Assembly (NCBI RefSeq): GCF_025244705.1
Contig: NZ_CP104207.1
Coordinates: 992,001 to 1,056,000, forward strand
DNA: 64,000 bases
DNA from: Sphingopyxis sp. PET50
Lineage (GTDB): Bacteria > Pseudomonadota > Alphaproteobacteria > Sphingomonadales > Sphingomonadaceae
Reading direction: 5' to 3'
This document shows, piece by piece, positions 34,834-44,445 of the stretch (the first letter of the stretch is position 1; each line of letters starts with the position of its first letter). The notes under the pieces were generated by a model. That model saw only the letters and a program-made list of their open reading frames with translations, did not search any database and was not told where the DNA came from. A program made the position numbers and the translations under genes.

Positions 34834-36549
34834 TCAGCCCGGCCGGTTGTACATCTCGGTCGGCCCCGGATATTCGCGGCCGTCGTCGAGGCCGACACCG
34901 ATTTCGCGATCGGCGAGCGCGTTCACCATCGCGTTGAGCCGCATCACCTCCTTGCGATGCTTCGGATCGTTCGCGAGGTTGACGATCTCCTTCGGGTCGG
35001 CGTGCGTGTCGTAAAGCTCGAGATCGTTCCTTGCGCTCAGCGTCTTCCAGTCCTTGGGCTGGTGATGGTGCGCGGGTGCGAAATAGCGCGCGAATTTCCA
35101 GCGCCCGTCATGCACCCCGCGATGCAGGCGGCGCTTCTCCAGGTCATAGATTTTCGAATAGTCGGGGATGTTTTCGCCCGGCGGGCGCGGACCGACAGTC
35201 TTGGCCGAGGCGGGCTCCCACATATGCGCGACGGCGTAGTTGAAGAAATGGCCGCGCTTGTCGCGCTCGGTCGGCGCCGCCGGTGACGACAGCAAAGCCG
35301 ATACATCGACGCCCGGCAGATTGGGAAAGCGGTTCCGCCCTTCGTCGGCCGACAGCCCGGCGAGCGTCATCAGCGTCGGCGCGATGTCGATCGCGCCCAT
35401 CAGCCCCTTCGTCGACTGACCGCCCTTCACGTCGGGGTGGGCGATGATCATCGGGATATTGGTTTCCTCGCGGTACATGGTGCCGGCCTTCTGGCGCAGC
35501 CCGTGCGCCGCGGCGCGCTCACCATGGTCGCTGGTGTACAGGATGATCGTGTTGTCGATCTGGCCGCTCTCTTTCAGCGCCCACAGCAATTGCCCCAGCC
35601 GCCGATCGACGTCGCGCAGGCAGTTGTAATAATAATTGTTGAAGCGATGCCAGCTGTCGAGATCGGTCAGCGGCATCGGGCCATAGAAAAGGTCGTTGAG
35701 CCGCTGGATGCCGCGATGCGCCTCGGGCTTGGTGCTGAGGTCGTCCTTGTAGAAGCTTTCGGGCAGGTCGAACTTGTTGTCGATCTCGTAAATCGGGTCG
35801 CCCGGCTCGCGGCGCAGCGGGCCCAATATGTCGGGATGGGTGCGATGCTTCGCCTGCTCGCCGGTCGCGTCATAGAACATGATGTCGTGCGGATTGATCA
35901 GCCCGACGACCAGGAACCAGGGCTTGCCGCCCGCCTTGTCGCGTCGCACGAAGTCGAAGATGCTGCGCGCGGCGTCGCCCGCGACGAACATGTCGGCGCG
36001 ATAGCCGTCCCAGGTCAGCCCCAGCTCCTCGCCGTCGAATCCATAGTCGTGGAAGCCGTATTTCTCCATCGCGCGCTCGGTGCTCGGATAGATGCCGCCC
36101 GGCACGCGGTTCCAGTTGCGCTCGAAATTCATCCGGCTGAGGTGCCACTTGCCCTTGTAGCTGGTGTAATAGCCCGCCGCCTGCATCATATGGCCCAGCG
36201 TCGGCATATCCTCCGCCGCGACCGGGTTCGGCGCATTGTCGCTGTTGAGGAACAGCCCCGTCTGCTGGGTGTGGTGCCCCTGAAAGATCGTCGAGCGCGA
36301 CGGGGTGCAGGGGGTCGTGTGAACGTGATAATTTTCGACCAGCATCCCGCGCTCCATCAACTCGCGGTGATGTGGCAGCTTTTCGAGCAGCCCGGCGGGA
36401 TAGCTGGCAACACTCTGCTCCTGATCGGTAACGATCATCAGGACATTGAGCTTTTTTCCGTTCTTCGCCAGCGCCGGCATCGCCAACCCCGCCGCCGCCA
36501 TCGCTCCCATGCCGCCGACGAAGGTGCGGCGATCGACATTCCAGCTCAT
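34834..36549 (-). CDS. Tat-exported sulfatase
   Basis: 571 residues. A Tat signal (DRRTFVGGMGAMAAAGLAMPALA) is followed by the type I sulfatase fold. The formylglycine motif is CTPSR near residue 83, the metal ligands start at IVTDQEQS, and YTSDHGE is near residue 330. It removes sulfate from an ester in the periplasm. The TonB receptor gene lies 67 bases upstream on the same strand, so uptake and desulfation of one compound may be linked. An FGE-type maturase is not in the window. Confidence 0.9.
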   Translation of the reverse strand: MSWNVDRRTFVGGMGAMAAAGLAMPALAKNGKKLNVLMIVTDQEQSVASYPAGLLEKLPHHRELMERGMLVENYHVHTTPCTPSRSTIFQGHHTQQTGLFLNSDNAPNPVAAEDMPTLGHMMQAAGYYTSYKGKWHLSRMNFERNWNRVPGGIYPSTERAMEKYGFHDYGFDGEELGLTWDGYRADMFVAGDAARSIFDFVRRDKAGGKPWFLVVGLINPHDIMFYDATGEQAKHRTHPDILGPLRREPGDPIYEIDNKFDLPESFYKDDLSTKPEAHRGIQRLNDLFYGPMPLTDLDSWHRFNNYYYNCLRDVDRRLGQLLWALKESGQIDNTIILYTSDHGERAAAHGLRQKAGTMYREETNIPMIIAHPDVKGGQSTKGLMGAIDIAPTLMTLAGLSADEGRNRFPNLPGVDVSALLSSPAAPTERDKRGHFFNYAVAHMWEPASAKTVGPRPPGENIPDYSKIYDLEKRRLHRGVHDGRWKFARYFAPAHHHQPKDWKTLSARNDLELYDTHADPKEIVNLANDPKHRKEVMRLNAMVNALADREIGVGLDDGREYPGPTEMYNRPG

Positions 36550-36616
36550 CTCATTCTCCCGGCATCCGTTTAGACGATCCGCGGCGCCCGCCCAAGGGCG
36601 CCGCGGACGATGGGCG

Positions 36617-38887
36617 TCAGAATTTGAACGACAGGTCGACGCCGAATTCGCGCGGCGGCTGATAATATTGGCTGATCGGAGTCGCGCCGGCATTGGTCGC
36701 GCCCGATATGACCTCCTGGTCGGTCAGGTTCGAACCATAGAGGGTGACTTTCCAACGGTCTTCCTCGCCCGCGAGCGCGATGCTGGCGTTGAGCAGCACG
36801 ACCTCGTTGCGATAATAGCCATCGGCGTTGCTGCGGCCCCAGGTGTTGAAGCGCGCCGAATAACGGGCATCGCCGTGCAGCTTGATCTCGCCGAACGAGA
36901 CCGGGATCGCATAGTCGGCCGACAGGCTGCCGCTCCACTTCGGCGCATTGGCAAGGTCGAGCCCGGTCGAATCGGTCGGCACCGCGAAGGTGCCGTTGGG
37001 TACGCCGTTGATCAGGATGGGCGTCGCCGGTCCGCACTGGCCAGGCTCGGGCGCGCCGTTCGTGAACACGCCGTTGGTGTCGGCGCAGAAGTCGGTGTAG
37101 CGCGCGTGCAGATAGGCGAGGTTGGCGCCGATCGTGAAGCCGTCGGCGGGCCGGAGCAGGCTCTCGACCTCGAAGCCATAGATTTTGGCCGCCGCGACAT
37201 TGGTCGTGATATTTTCCGCGCGCACCGCGCCCATCTTGGTCACCGCGCTTTGCAGGTCGCGGTAATTGTTGACGAAGCCCGCGACGTTCAGGCGCAGCAG
37301 CCGGTCGAACAGGTCGGTCTTGGCGCCGACCTCGAACGCATTGACGCGCTCGGGGTTATACGGCCCGACATTCTCCGGGATGGTGCCGCGCGAATTATAG
37401 CCGCCGGCCTTGTAGCCCTGCGAATAATTGGCGTAGACCATGACGTCGGTGTTGATTTCGTAATTCACCGTCAGACGCGGCGTGAATTCCGACCAACTCG
37501 CCTCCAGGCTGCTCGCGAAGGACGAGGTCTGGACGCCGTTGACCAGCACCTGCGTCGCGATGTCGTATTTCTTGTTGTCGTGGCTGTAACGGCCGCCGAT
37601 CGACAGCGTCAGCCCGTCGGCGGGATGCGCGTTGACCAGCGCGAACAGCGCATAGCTTTCGGTGTCCTGGTGCAATTGCGCCAGCGTCGTCGTGGTCGGC
37701 GTCGCGAGCACGGTGTTGAACTGGCGCCACTGGTCGGTCTGGTAATAGGCGCCGACGACGAAATCGACCGGCTCGCCCGCCGGAGAGACGTAACGCAGCT
37801 CGCCGCTCTTCGACTCGCCCGAAAAATCGCGGGTGACGTCGAGTTGCGGCGCGGGCGTGATCAGCCCGTCGAAATCGCCGCGCGTCAGATAGGTCAGGTG
37901 GCGATATCCGACCACCGAGCTCACCGTGCCCCAGCCCACATCGAGGTTCGACGACCACGACCCGCCATAGGTTTCGGTGTTGGCGATCGGGTCGAACAGC
38001 ACCGCCGACTTGCGCACGTCGGTCTTCACGACGTCGGGCAGCAGGTCCCAATTCGGATCGCCATTGTCGAGCACATGCGGCGCCGGGCCGGTGGTGTCCT
38101 GCTTCAGCCAGTCGAGCACCAGCGTCGGATCGAACGCGCCGCCATTGTCGAATTCCAGCGCGCCGCGCACCGACTTCACATTGGCGCCGTTCAGGCGATT
38201 GCCGGTGATCACGTTGCGGCTGTAGCCGTCATAGTCGCGGAAATTGACCGAGACCTTGGCGGCAAGCGCGTCGCCCGCGAAGCGCCCGGTGTTGATCTTG
38301 CCGCGGAACTGCTTCAGCCCATAGGAACCGAGGGTCACACGCGCTTCGCCGCCGAAATCGTCGGCGGGGCGCCCGGTGATGACGTTGATCGTGCCGGCCA
38401 GGTTGTTCTTGCCGAACAGCACGCCCTGCGGGCCTTTCAGCACCTCGATCCGCTCGACGTCGAACAGGTCGAGCATCGTGCTCGACACGAAGGGGATATA
38501 GACGCCGTCGATGATCGTGCTCACCTTGGGGTCGGCATTGGGGTCGGGGTCGGCGGTGCTCATGCCGCGGATCGCGATCATCGGCACGTTGGCGACCAGG
38601 CCCTGCGTCTGCAGCACGACGTTGGGGGCCAGTCCGTTCAGGCTGGTGATGTTGGTGCTGCCGCTCGCCTCGACCATCTCGCTGTTGAAGGCCGAAATGG
38701 CGATCGGCACGTCCTGCACGCTCTCGGACCGGCGCTGCGCGGTGACCAGTATCTCGCCATAGGTTTCGTCGGTGCCGGCGCTATCCTCAGGCGCGGCCGT
38801 ATCGGCGGTGTCGGCATCCTGTGCCATGGCCGGGGCGGCCGTCAGCGCGATCGCGGCGGTCGAAAGCAAAAGCAAAGCGGTTTTCAT
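36617..38887 (-). CDS. TonB-dependent receptor
   Basis: 756 residues. Signal peptide MKTALLLLSTAAIALTAAPAMA, then a plug domain with EILVTAQRR, VQDVPIAISAF and IEVLKGPQGVLFGKNNLAG, and a 22-strand barrel ending in Phe (VDLSFKF). The ATG at 38887 has GGAGGA upstream; the frame is open for another 219 bases without a ribosome site. It belongs to the large sphingomonad group of receptors for organic compounds. Probably co-transcribed with the sulfatase. Confidence 0.92.
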   Translation of the reverse strand: MKTALLLLSTAAIALTAAPAMAQDADTADTAAPEDSAGTDETYGEILVTAQRRSESVQDVPIAISAFNSEMVEASGSTNITSLNGLAPNVVLQTQGLVANVPMIAIRGMSTADPDPNADPKVSTIIDGVYIPFVSSTMLDLFDVERIEVLKGPQGVLFGKNNLAGTINVITGRPADDFGGEARVTLGSYGLKQFRGKINTGRFAGDALAAKVSVNFRDYDGYSRNVITGNRLNGANVKSVRGALEFDNGGAFDPTLVLDWLKQDTTGPAPHVLDNGDPNWDLLPDVVKTDVRKSAVLFDPIANTETYGGSWSSNLDVGWGTVSSVVGYRHLTYLTRGDFDGLITPAPQLDVTRDFSGESKSGELRYVSPAGEPVDFVVGAYYQTDQWRQFNTVLATPTTTTLAQLHQDTESYALFALVNAHPADGLTLSIGGRYSHDNKKYDIATQVLVNGVQTSSFASSLEASWSEFTPRLTVNYEINTDVMVYANYSQGYKAGGYNSRGTIPENVGPYNPERVNAFEVGAKTDLFDRLLRLNVAGFVNNYRDLQSAVTKMGAVRAENITTNVAAAKIYGFEVESLLRPADGFTIGANLAYLHARYTDFCADTNGVFTNGAPEPGQCGPATPILINGVPNGTFAVPTDSTGLDLANAPKWSGSLSADYAIPVSFGEIKLHGDARYSARFNTWGRSNADGYYRNEVVLLNASIALAGEEDRWKVTLYGSNLTDQEVISGATNAGATPISQYYQPPREFGVDLSFKF

Positions 38888-39097
38888 AAATCCTCCCACG
38901 GGGAGGTCGTCGGCGTACCGTGTCCGTGCGTCATCGGCGGCGGAACTGCGGCGGGCGCTTCTGACCTCTTCAGTCACGGAACGAATGTGAATTTCGGCGC
39001 AGGCCGTGCTGCCGTCGACGCGGGATATCTGACGTATCCTCGGCTCGCGCCGTCGGCTTTTCCTCGTTCCTGCGCTTAGCCATATCACTATGGAATA

Positions 39098-39117
39098 ATA
39101 CTTCAAGTACTAAGTAT
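39098..39117. promoter_or_regulatory. Type B operator candidate (TonB side)
   Basis: ATACTTCAAGTACTAAGTAT is an imperfect dyad with ATACTT and AAGTAT ends. It resembles ACTTAGTAATCTAAGT at 41461-41476. Confidence 0.45.
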
Positions 39118-39182
39118 ATTTTTCCCGGGCGCCGAAAATCAACGCAAAACCGCTTGCGCAAGACGGCTACGCGATCATATAG

Positions 39183-39194
39183 TTAGATATCTAA
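39183..39194. promoter_or_regulatory. Palindrome TTAGATATCTAA, type B operator
   Basis: A perfect 12-base palindrome 48 bases upstream of the LeuC-like ATG. It has the TTAG...CTAA form of the SlyA/MarR consensus TTAGCAAGCTAA. Confidence 0.6.
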
Positions 39195-39241
39195 GGATTT
39201 TTGGCGATTCCGCATGCGGGCGCTCGGCAGGGCGAGACAGC

Positions 39242-40663
39242 ATGGCAGGCACGGCAAGGGGCCGAACGCTCTACGACAAGATCTGGGACGCGCATGTCGT
39301 CGCAGAGGACGACGGCGAATCGATTCTCTACGTCGATCTCCACCTGCTCCACGAGGTCACGTCGCCGCAGGCCTTCGCCGGGTTGGCGAAGGCCGGCCGG
39401 ACAGTGCGGCGCCCCGAACGCGCGCTCGCGCTGTCCGACCATAATGTCCCGACCGAAGGGCAGGCGGCGGGTCCCGACGGCGTCGCCGATGCCGAGGCGC
39501 GCGCGCAGTTGCGGGCGCTTGCCGCCAACGCCGGCCGTTTCGGCGTCGAATTTTTCGCGATGGGCGATCCGCGCAACGGCATCGTCCATGTCGTCGGTCC
39601 CGAACAGGGGCGCTCGCAGCCCGGCATGACGATCGTCTGCGGCGACAGCCATACCTCGACGCACGGCGCGTTCGGTGCGCTCGCCTTCGGCATCGGCACC
39701 AGCGAGGTCGAACATGTGCTGGCGACCCAGACGATCCGCCAGCGCAAGTCGCGGGGCATGCGGATCACCGTGAACGGCGAGTTGGCGCCGCATGTCTCGG
39801 CCAAGGACCTGGCGCTGCATCTGCTCCGCACCATCGGCGTCGATGGCGCCGCCGGTCATGTCGTCGAATATGGCGGCGCGGCGATCCGCGCCCTGTCGAT
39901 GGAGGCGCGGATGACGCTCTGCAACCTCAGCATCGAAATGGGCGCGCGCGCCGACCTCATCGCGCCCGACGCGACGACCTTCGCCTATCTCGCGGGTCGA
40001 TCTTCGGCGCCGGCTGGCGAGGCATGGGGCAGGGCGGTCGATCGCTGGCGCGCGCTCGCGAGCGATCCCGGCGCCGCTTTCGACCGCGAACTCCACATCG
40101 ACGCCGCGTCCGTCCGTCAGATGGTCAGCTGGGGCACCAACCCGTCGCAGGTCGTCGCGATCGACGAGGCGATTCCCGACCCCGCGACGCTGCCCGGCGC
40201 CGAAGCGCGGGCAAGCGCCGAGCGCGCGCTCGTCTATATGGACCTTATTCCCGGTCGGCCGCTCGTCGGCCAGCGGCTCGACCGCGTCTTCATCGGCAGC
40301 TGTACCAACAGCCGCATCGAGGATCTGCGCCTGGCCGCCGCCGTTGCGCGCGGCCGCAGCGTCGCACCACACGTCCGCGCGATGATCGTGCCGGGTTCGG
40401 GGCTGGTGAAAGCACAGGCCGAAGCCGAAGGGCTCGACGCGATCTTCCGCGCGGCGGGTTTCGACTGGCGCGAACCCGGCTGCTCGCTCTGCGTCGGCAT
40501 GAACCCCGACCGTCTCGCGCCGGGCGAGCGCTGCGCCTCGACCTCGAACCGCAATTTCGAGAACCGCCAGGGCCGCGGCGGCCGCACCCATCTGATGAGC
40601 CCCGCGCTGGCCGCCGCGAGCGCGATCGCGGGCGCCATCGCCTCGCCCGATATGCTGGATTAG
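39242..40663 (+). CDS. Aconitase-family large subunit, LeuC-like
   Basis: 473 residues. The [4Fe-4S] Cys are in GSCTNSR and GCSLC near residues 350-415, and DKIWDAHVV opens the protein as in Leu[13 protein letters not shown] holds active-site residues. It would form a hydrolyase with the small subunit encoded convergently at 40862-41444. Because no other leucine genes are near and the promoter carries a type B site, a catabolic isopropylmalate- or citraconate-type dehydratase role is possible. Not named leuC here for that reason. Confidence 0.85.
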   Translation: MAGTARGRTLYDKIWDAHVVAEDDGESILYVDLHLLHEVTSPQAFAGLAKAGRTVRRPERALALSDHNVPTEGQAAGPDGVADAEARAQLRALAANAGRFGVEFFAMGDPRNGIVHVVGPEQGRSQPGMTIVCGDSHTSTHGAFGALAFGIGTSEVEHVLATQTIRQRKSRGMRITVNGELAPHVSAKDLALHLLRTIGVDGAAGHVVEYGGAAIRALSMEARMTLCNLSIEMGARADLIAPDATTFAYLAGRSSAPAGEAWGRAVDRWRALASDPGAAFDRELHIDAASVRQMVSWGTNPSQVVAIDEAIPDPATLPGAEARASAERALVYMDLIPGRPLVGQRLDRVFIGSCTNSRIEDLRLAAAVARGRSVAPHVRAMIVPGSGLVKAQAEAEGLDAIFRAAGFDWREPGCSLCVGMNPDRLAPGERCASTSNRNFENRQGRGGRTHLMSPALAAASAIAGAIASPDMLD

Positions 40664-40707
40664 GCGGTTTGGGGGCGGACGGGGACGTTAGAAGGCTGAA
40701 CTGCTTT

Positions 40708-40823
40708 CCCCTCCCGCAAACGGGAGGGGCAGCGAGACTTACGAGCTTGCTCGTTAGTCGCAGCGGGGTGGGCATCCGCGACGTCGCTGCCCACCCCCAG
40801 CCCCTCCCGCCTGCGGGAGGGGA
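40708..40823. repeat. Dispersed intergenic repeat, family 1 (copy 3)
   Basis: CCCCTCCCGC and GCGGGAGGGG ends enclose the GCAGCGAGACTTACGAGC and GCAGCGGGGTGGGC core. It lies between the convergent LeuC-like and LeuD-like genes. Confidence 0.75.
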
Positions 40824-40861
40824 GATAAACGTCCGCCATCTACCCCGGAGCGGCCCCTAAA

Positions 40862-41444
40862 TCACCCTTCGAACCGGCTAATCGCCGCCTCATGGCGCAG
40901 CGTTCGCCCGATGTCGTCGAGCCCCTCCATCAACACCCGCCGGTCGCCGGTGTCGACGGCAAAGCCGACGATCTCGCCCGACGCCAGCCGGATCTCCTGC
41001 GCCGCCAGATCGACCTCGATCGGCGCATATTGGGCCAGTTCCACCTCGGCGCGCAGCCGTTCGCACAGCGCTTCGGGCAGGCGGATCAGCAGCAGGCCGT
41101 TCTTGCGCGCATTGCTCGCGAAAATGTCGCCGAAGCTCGGCGCGATCACGCAGCGGACGCCGAAATCGCTCAAGGCCCACACCGCATGCTCGCGCGACGA
41201 ACCGCAGCCGAAATTGCGGTCCGCGATCAGGATCTCGCGCGTCGCGGCAGGCCGGGCGGTTCAGGATGAAATCGCTGCGCTCCGTTCCATCGGGTGCAAA
41301 TCGCCATTCGGCGAAGAGATGGGTGCCCAGCCCGTCGCGGGTCAGCGCCTTCATGAAGCGCGCCGGAATGATCATGTCGGTGTCGACGTTCGCCAGCGGC
41401 AGCGGCGCCGCGACCCCGCGCACCCGGATGAATTCCCTCACCAC
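40862..41444 (-). CDS. Aconitase-family small subunit, LeuD-like (frameshifted as read)
   Basis: About 193 residues. It starts VREFIRVRGVAAPLPLANVDTD, with the family NVDTDMIIPARF motif near residue 20, and has NFGCGSSREHA near residue 82. The rest ends in a conserved swivel domain. The frame breaks where the coding strand reads GCCTGCC (41246-41252); GCCGGC there restores NRPAGATREILIADRNF. It faces the LeuC-like gene across a repeat and has its own promoter with a type B site, an unusual arrangement for a two-subunit enzyme. Confidence 0.8.
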
Positions 41445-41460
41445 GGTCTCCGTTCCAATA

Positions 41461-41476
41461 ACTTAGTAATCTAAGT
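41461..41476. promoter_or_regulatory. Type B operator ACTTAGTAATCTAAGT
   Basis: Six-base arms ACTTAG and CTAAGT around TAAT, 16 bases upstream of the LeuD-like start and on the divergent side of a MarR gene. Confidence 0.6.
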
Positions 41477-41612
41477 AAATGCGCGAAGGCCGTTTGTCCA
41501 ATCCTATTGCCGCCTGCCGCCGGAACGGAGACGATAGAGGTTGCCGCCTGAATCTTCGGCCTCTAAGAATTGAGGTTCAGCGCCGCCGCGGCGGCCGCAG
41601 GGGAGCAGTGCA

Positions 41613-42120
41613 TTGGCCAGGACAAAAGAGCGGTTTCGGCACCCCGCCGAATATTACACCAACCCCGAAAACAGCATAGGCTATCTCGCGCGGGTCGTGT
41701 TCCGCTCTTTTTCGCGGCTGCTCGAGCGCCGCACGCTGACGCACGACGTGTCTGCTGAGCCAATGGCGATTCCTTCGCCAGCTCTGGCGCGAGGACGGCA
41801 TCACCCAGCGCGAGCTCAGCGAACGGGTCGGCATGCGCGAGCCCACGACCGTCGTCGCGCTCAAGGGGCTCGAAAAGGTCGGCTTCATCACCCGCAAGAA
41901 GACGAGCGAGGATCGCCGCAAGACCTTCATCTTCCTGACCCCGCACGCCAAGAAGCTCGAACTCGTGCTCGCCCCGATGAACGCCGACATTCACGAGATC
42001 GCGACGCGCGGAATGAGCGACGAGGAGGTCGAGCAACTGCAGACGCTGATGCGCCGTGTGATCGGCAACCTCGCCGACGAGACGCGCAACCTGTCGGTCC
42101 TGTCCGACGTGAAGGCCTAG
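41613..42120 (+). CDS. MarR-family regulator (frameshifted as read)
   Basis: About 168 residues. Helices 1-2 are IGYLARVVFRSFSRLLERR, and the winged helix is GITQRELSERVGMREPTTVVALKGLEKVGFITRKKTSEDRR. TTG at 41613 follows GGGAG at good spacing and is the best start. The frame breaks at GCTGAGC (41755-41761); GCTGGC there reads VSAGQWRFLRQLW as MarR proteins do. It is a candidate for binding the TTAG...CTAA palindromes. Its stop shares CTAG with the convergent MarR gene. Confidence 0.82.
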
Positions 42121-42575
42121 GCGCGCTTCTTCCTCGCCGGTTTCGGCGTCCGTGCGATATTGTCGCCCCAGTCGGCCTCGAGCGCGGCGAGCAGCGTATC
42201 GAACTTGTCCTGTCCCAGCACGTCGGCGATCTGCGCGGTCAGCGCGTCCATCGCGCGCTGCGCGTCCTTGCGCATCCGCGCGCCGAGGTCGGTCAGCGCA
42301 ACGATCATGTGGCGCCGGTCGTCGGGGTCGGGCTCGAGCTGGACGATCCCCAGCTTCACCATCTGGCCGATCGTGTTGTGGATCGCCTGCCGCGACACGC
42401 CGATGTTGCGCGCGATGTCCGACGGGCGCACGATGCCGCTGACGATATTGGTCATGATCATCGACTGCGGACGGCTGACATCGGGCCAGCCGCGGTCGTG
42501 CAGCCGTGCCTGCAGGCCTTCGTCGAGCCAGCAGAAACGCTGGAACAAGGCGATGATCAACTCGTTGGTGCGCAT
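42117..42575 (-). CDS. MarR-family regulator
   Basis: 152 residues, intact. The winged helix is VRPSDIARNIGVSRQAIHNTIGQMVKLGIVQ followed by the wing PDPDDRRHMIVALT. Tandem dimer helices flank it. It runs convergent with the other MarR gene and overlaps it by three bases. It is divergent from the ligase at 42734, whose promoter has TAGTATACTA, so it may control that gene and others with the same site. Confidence 0.88.
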   Translation of the reverse strand: MRTNELIIALFQRFCWLDEGLQARLHDRGWPDVSRPQSMIMTNIVSGIVRPSDIARNIGVSRQAIHNTIGQMVKLGIVQLEPDPDDRRHMIVALTDLGARMRKDAQRAMDALTAQIADVLGQDKFDTLLAALEADWGDNIARTPKPARKKRA

Positions 42576-42667
42576 AATCGCTTGAAAAGTCCCCGTTTGC
42601 CGCCGCTCACGCTAGAAGAAGGGGCGAAGCGAAGCAAGGTGGCCCGCCGTTGCAATGTCATAATGCT

Positions 42668-42677
42668 TAGTATACTA
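42668..42677. promoter_or_regulatory. Palindrome TAGTATACTA, type B operator
   Basis: Within GCTTAGTATACTATCT, which matches GCTTAGTATTCTATCT at 50946-50961 at 15 of 16 bases. It lies 57 bases upstream of the ligase start. Confidence 0.6.
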
Positions 42678-42733
42678 TCTTTTGTGCGAAACCGACTGTA
42701 CAGGCGGGCGCAAGGCAAGGGAGAGAATCGACG

Positions 42734-44369
42734 ATGATGGGGCTGATGCAGGATGTGCCGCTGACGGTCGACCGTATCCTCGACCATGCGGCGAACTGGC
42801 ACGGCGGCCGCGAGATCGTCTCGCGCGATGCCGAAGGCCGTGTTACCCGATCGACCTATGCCAACGTCCACGCCGATGCGAAGCGCGTCTCGAACGCGCT
42901 CGCCGCCGAGGGCATCCGGCCCGGCGATCGTGTCGCGACGATGGGCTGGAACAGCGCGCGCCACCTGGCGGCCTGGTACGGCGCGGCGGGCATGGGCGTC
43001 GTGCTCCACACGCTCAATCCGCGGCTGTTCCTCGAACAGATCGCCTATATCGCCAACCACGCCGGCGATCGGCTGCTGATCGCCGATCCCGCGACCGCCG
43101 ACCTGGTCGAAGAATTGCTGCCGCAAGTGCCGGGCATCGAAAAGGTGATCTTCTTCTGCGACACCGCCTCGCTGCCCAAGACCGGCTTTCCCGCCATCGC
43201 CTTTGACGACTGGATTGCCGGGCAGGCCGCCGATTACGCCTGGGGCGGCTTCGACGAGAACGCCGCCTGCGGCCTCTGCTACACCAGCGGCACCACGGGC
43301 AATCCCAAGGGCGTGCTCTATTCGCACCGCTCCAACTATATCCACGCGCTGATGACCCTCCAGCGCGACGCGCTCGGCCTGTCAGCGCGCGATACGGTGC
43401 TGCTCGTCGTCCCGATGTACCACGCCAACGCCTGGGGCGTCGTCTATTCGGCGCCCGCGGTCGGCGCCAAGCTCGTGCTGCCGGGCCAGCGCATGGACGG
43501 CGAATCGATCTACAATCTGATCGAGCGGGAGGGCGTTACTTACTCGGCGGCGGTGCCGACCGTGTGGCAGATGCTGCTCCAGTACATGCAGGAGAATGGC
43601 AAGCGCTTCACGACATTGGAGCGCGTCACGATCGGCGGCTCGGCATGCCCCGAATCGATCATCCGCACCTTCCGCGACGATTATGGCGTCGATGTCATCC
43701 AGGGCTGGGGCATGACCGAAACCTCGCCGCTCGGCACCGTGTCGGTTCCCAACGCCTCGGTCGCGGCGAAATCCGAGCCCGAGCAGATGGCATACAAGCT
43801 CAAGCAGGGGCGCCTGCTTTGCGGGCTGGAGATGAAGCTCGTCGACGATATGGGCAACCGCCTGCCGCACGACGGCAGGACCCCGGGCCGAGCTGATGAT
43901 CAAGGGCCCGACGATCGCCGGTGCCTATTTCGGCGGCGAGGGCGGCGACGTGCTCGATGCCGAGGGCTTTTTCGACACCGGCGACGTCAGCACGATCGAC
44001 GCCGAAGGCTATATGCAGATCACCGACCGCGCCAAGGATGTGGTCAAGTCGGGCGGCGAATGGATCAGCTCGATCGAGATCGAAAATATCGCCATGGGGC
44101 ATGACGCGGTGGCCAACGCCGCGGTCGTCGGCGTCGCGCACCCCAAATGGGACGAGCGCCCGATCCTGCTCTGCCAGCTCAAGCCCGGCGCCAGCGCCAC
44201 GGCAGCCGACCTGACCCGATATCTCGACGGCAAGATCGCCAGATGGTGGATGCCCGACGACGTCCTCTTCGTCGACGACATCCCGCTCGGCCCGACGGGC
44301 AAGATCGACAAGAAGGCGATTCGCGCCGGGCTGGAGGGGTACAAGCTGCCCTTCGAGGTCAGCCGCTAA
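42734..44369 (+). CDS. Acyl-CoA synthetase, medium/long-chain fatty-acid-ligase-like (frameshifted as read)
   Basis: About 544 residues of the ANL superfamily. The P-loop is CYTSGTTGNPKGVLYSHRS, then PMYHANAWG, GWGMTETSPLG, FFDTGDVSTIDAEGY and the C-terminal Lys in GPTGKIDKKAI. HANAWG and the overall pattern resemble the AlkK/medium-chain fatty-acyl-CoA ligase group. The frame breaks at GCCGAGC (43887-43893); GCCAGC gives PGQLMIKGP. GGGAGAG lies before the ATG, which may be 42734 or 42737. Confidence 0.88.
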
Positions 44370-44382
44370 TATGTTCCCCGCT

Positions 44383-44415
44383 GTCGTCATCCCGGATCAA
44401 GTCCGGGATGACGAC
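44383..44415. terminator. Hairpin GTCGTCATCCCGGA...TCCGGGATGACGAC
   Basis: Perfect 14-base arms around TCAAG. It lies between the ligase and hydrolase genes on the same strand, is related to repeat family 4, and may attenuate rather than fully end transcription. Confidence 0.5.
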
Positions 44416-44445
44416 GATGAGACATGACAAACAGGAGAGAAACTG

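Larger units (their letters stand above)
38888..39241. promoter_or_regulatory. Divergent promoter region, TonB receptor / LeuC-like gene
   Basis: This 354-base gap holds no credible gene. It turns AT-rich near 39080-39200, where two operator-like sites lie: ATACTTCAAGTACTAAGTAT around 39100-39117 and TTAGATATCTAA at 39183-39194. The rest, next to the receptor, is probably a long untranslated leader. Confidence 0.6.

Noticed and set aside
36446-39079. 877-codon plus-strand open frame opposite the TonB receptor
   Set aside because: The receptor on the other strand has a signal peptide, plug motifs and barrel end; the antisense frame has none.
39242-41444. Naming the pair leuC and leuD of leucine biosynthesis
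   Set aside because: Convergent arrangement, operators shared with catabolic genes and no other leu genes make the pathway uncertain.
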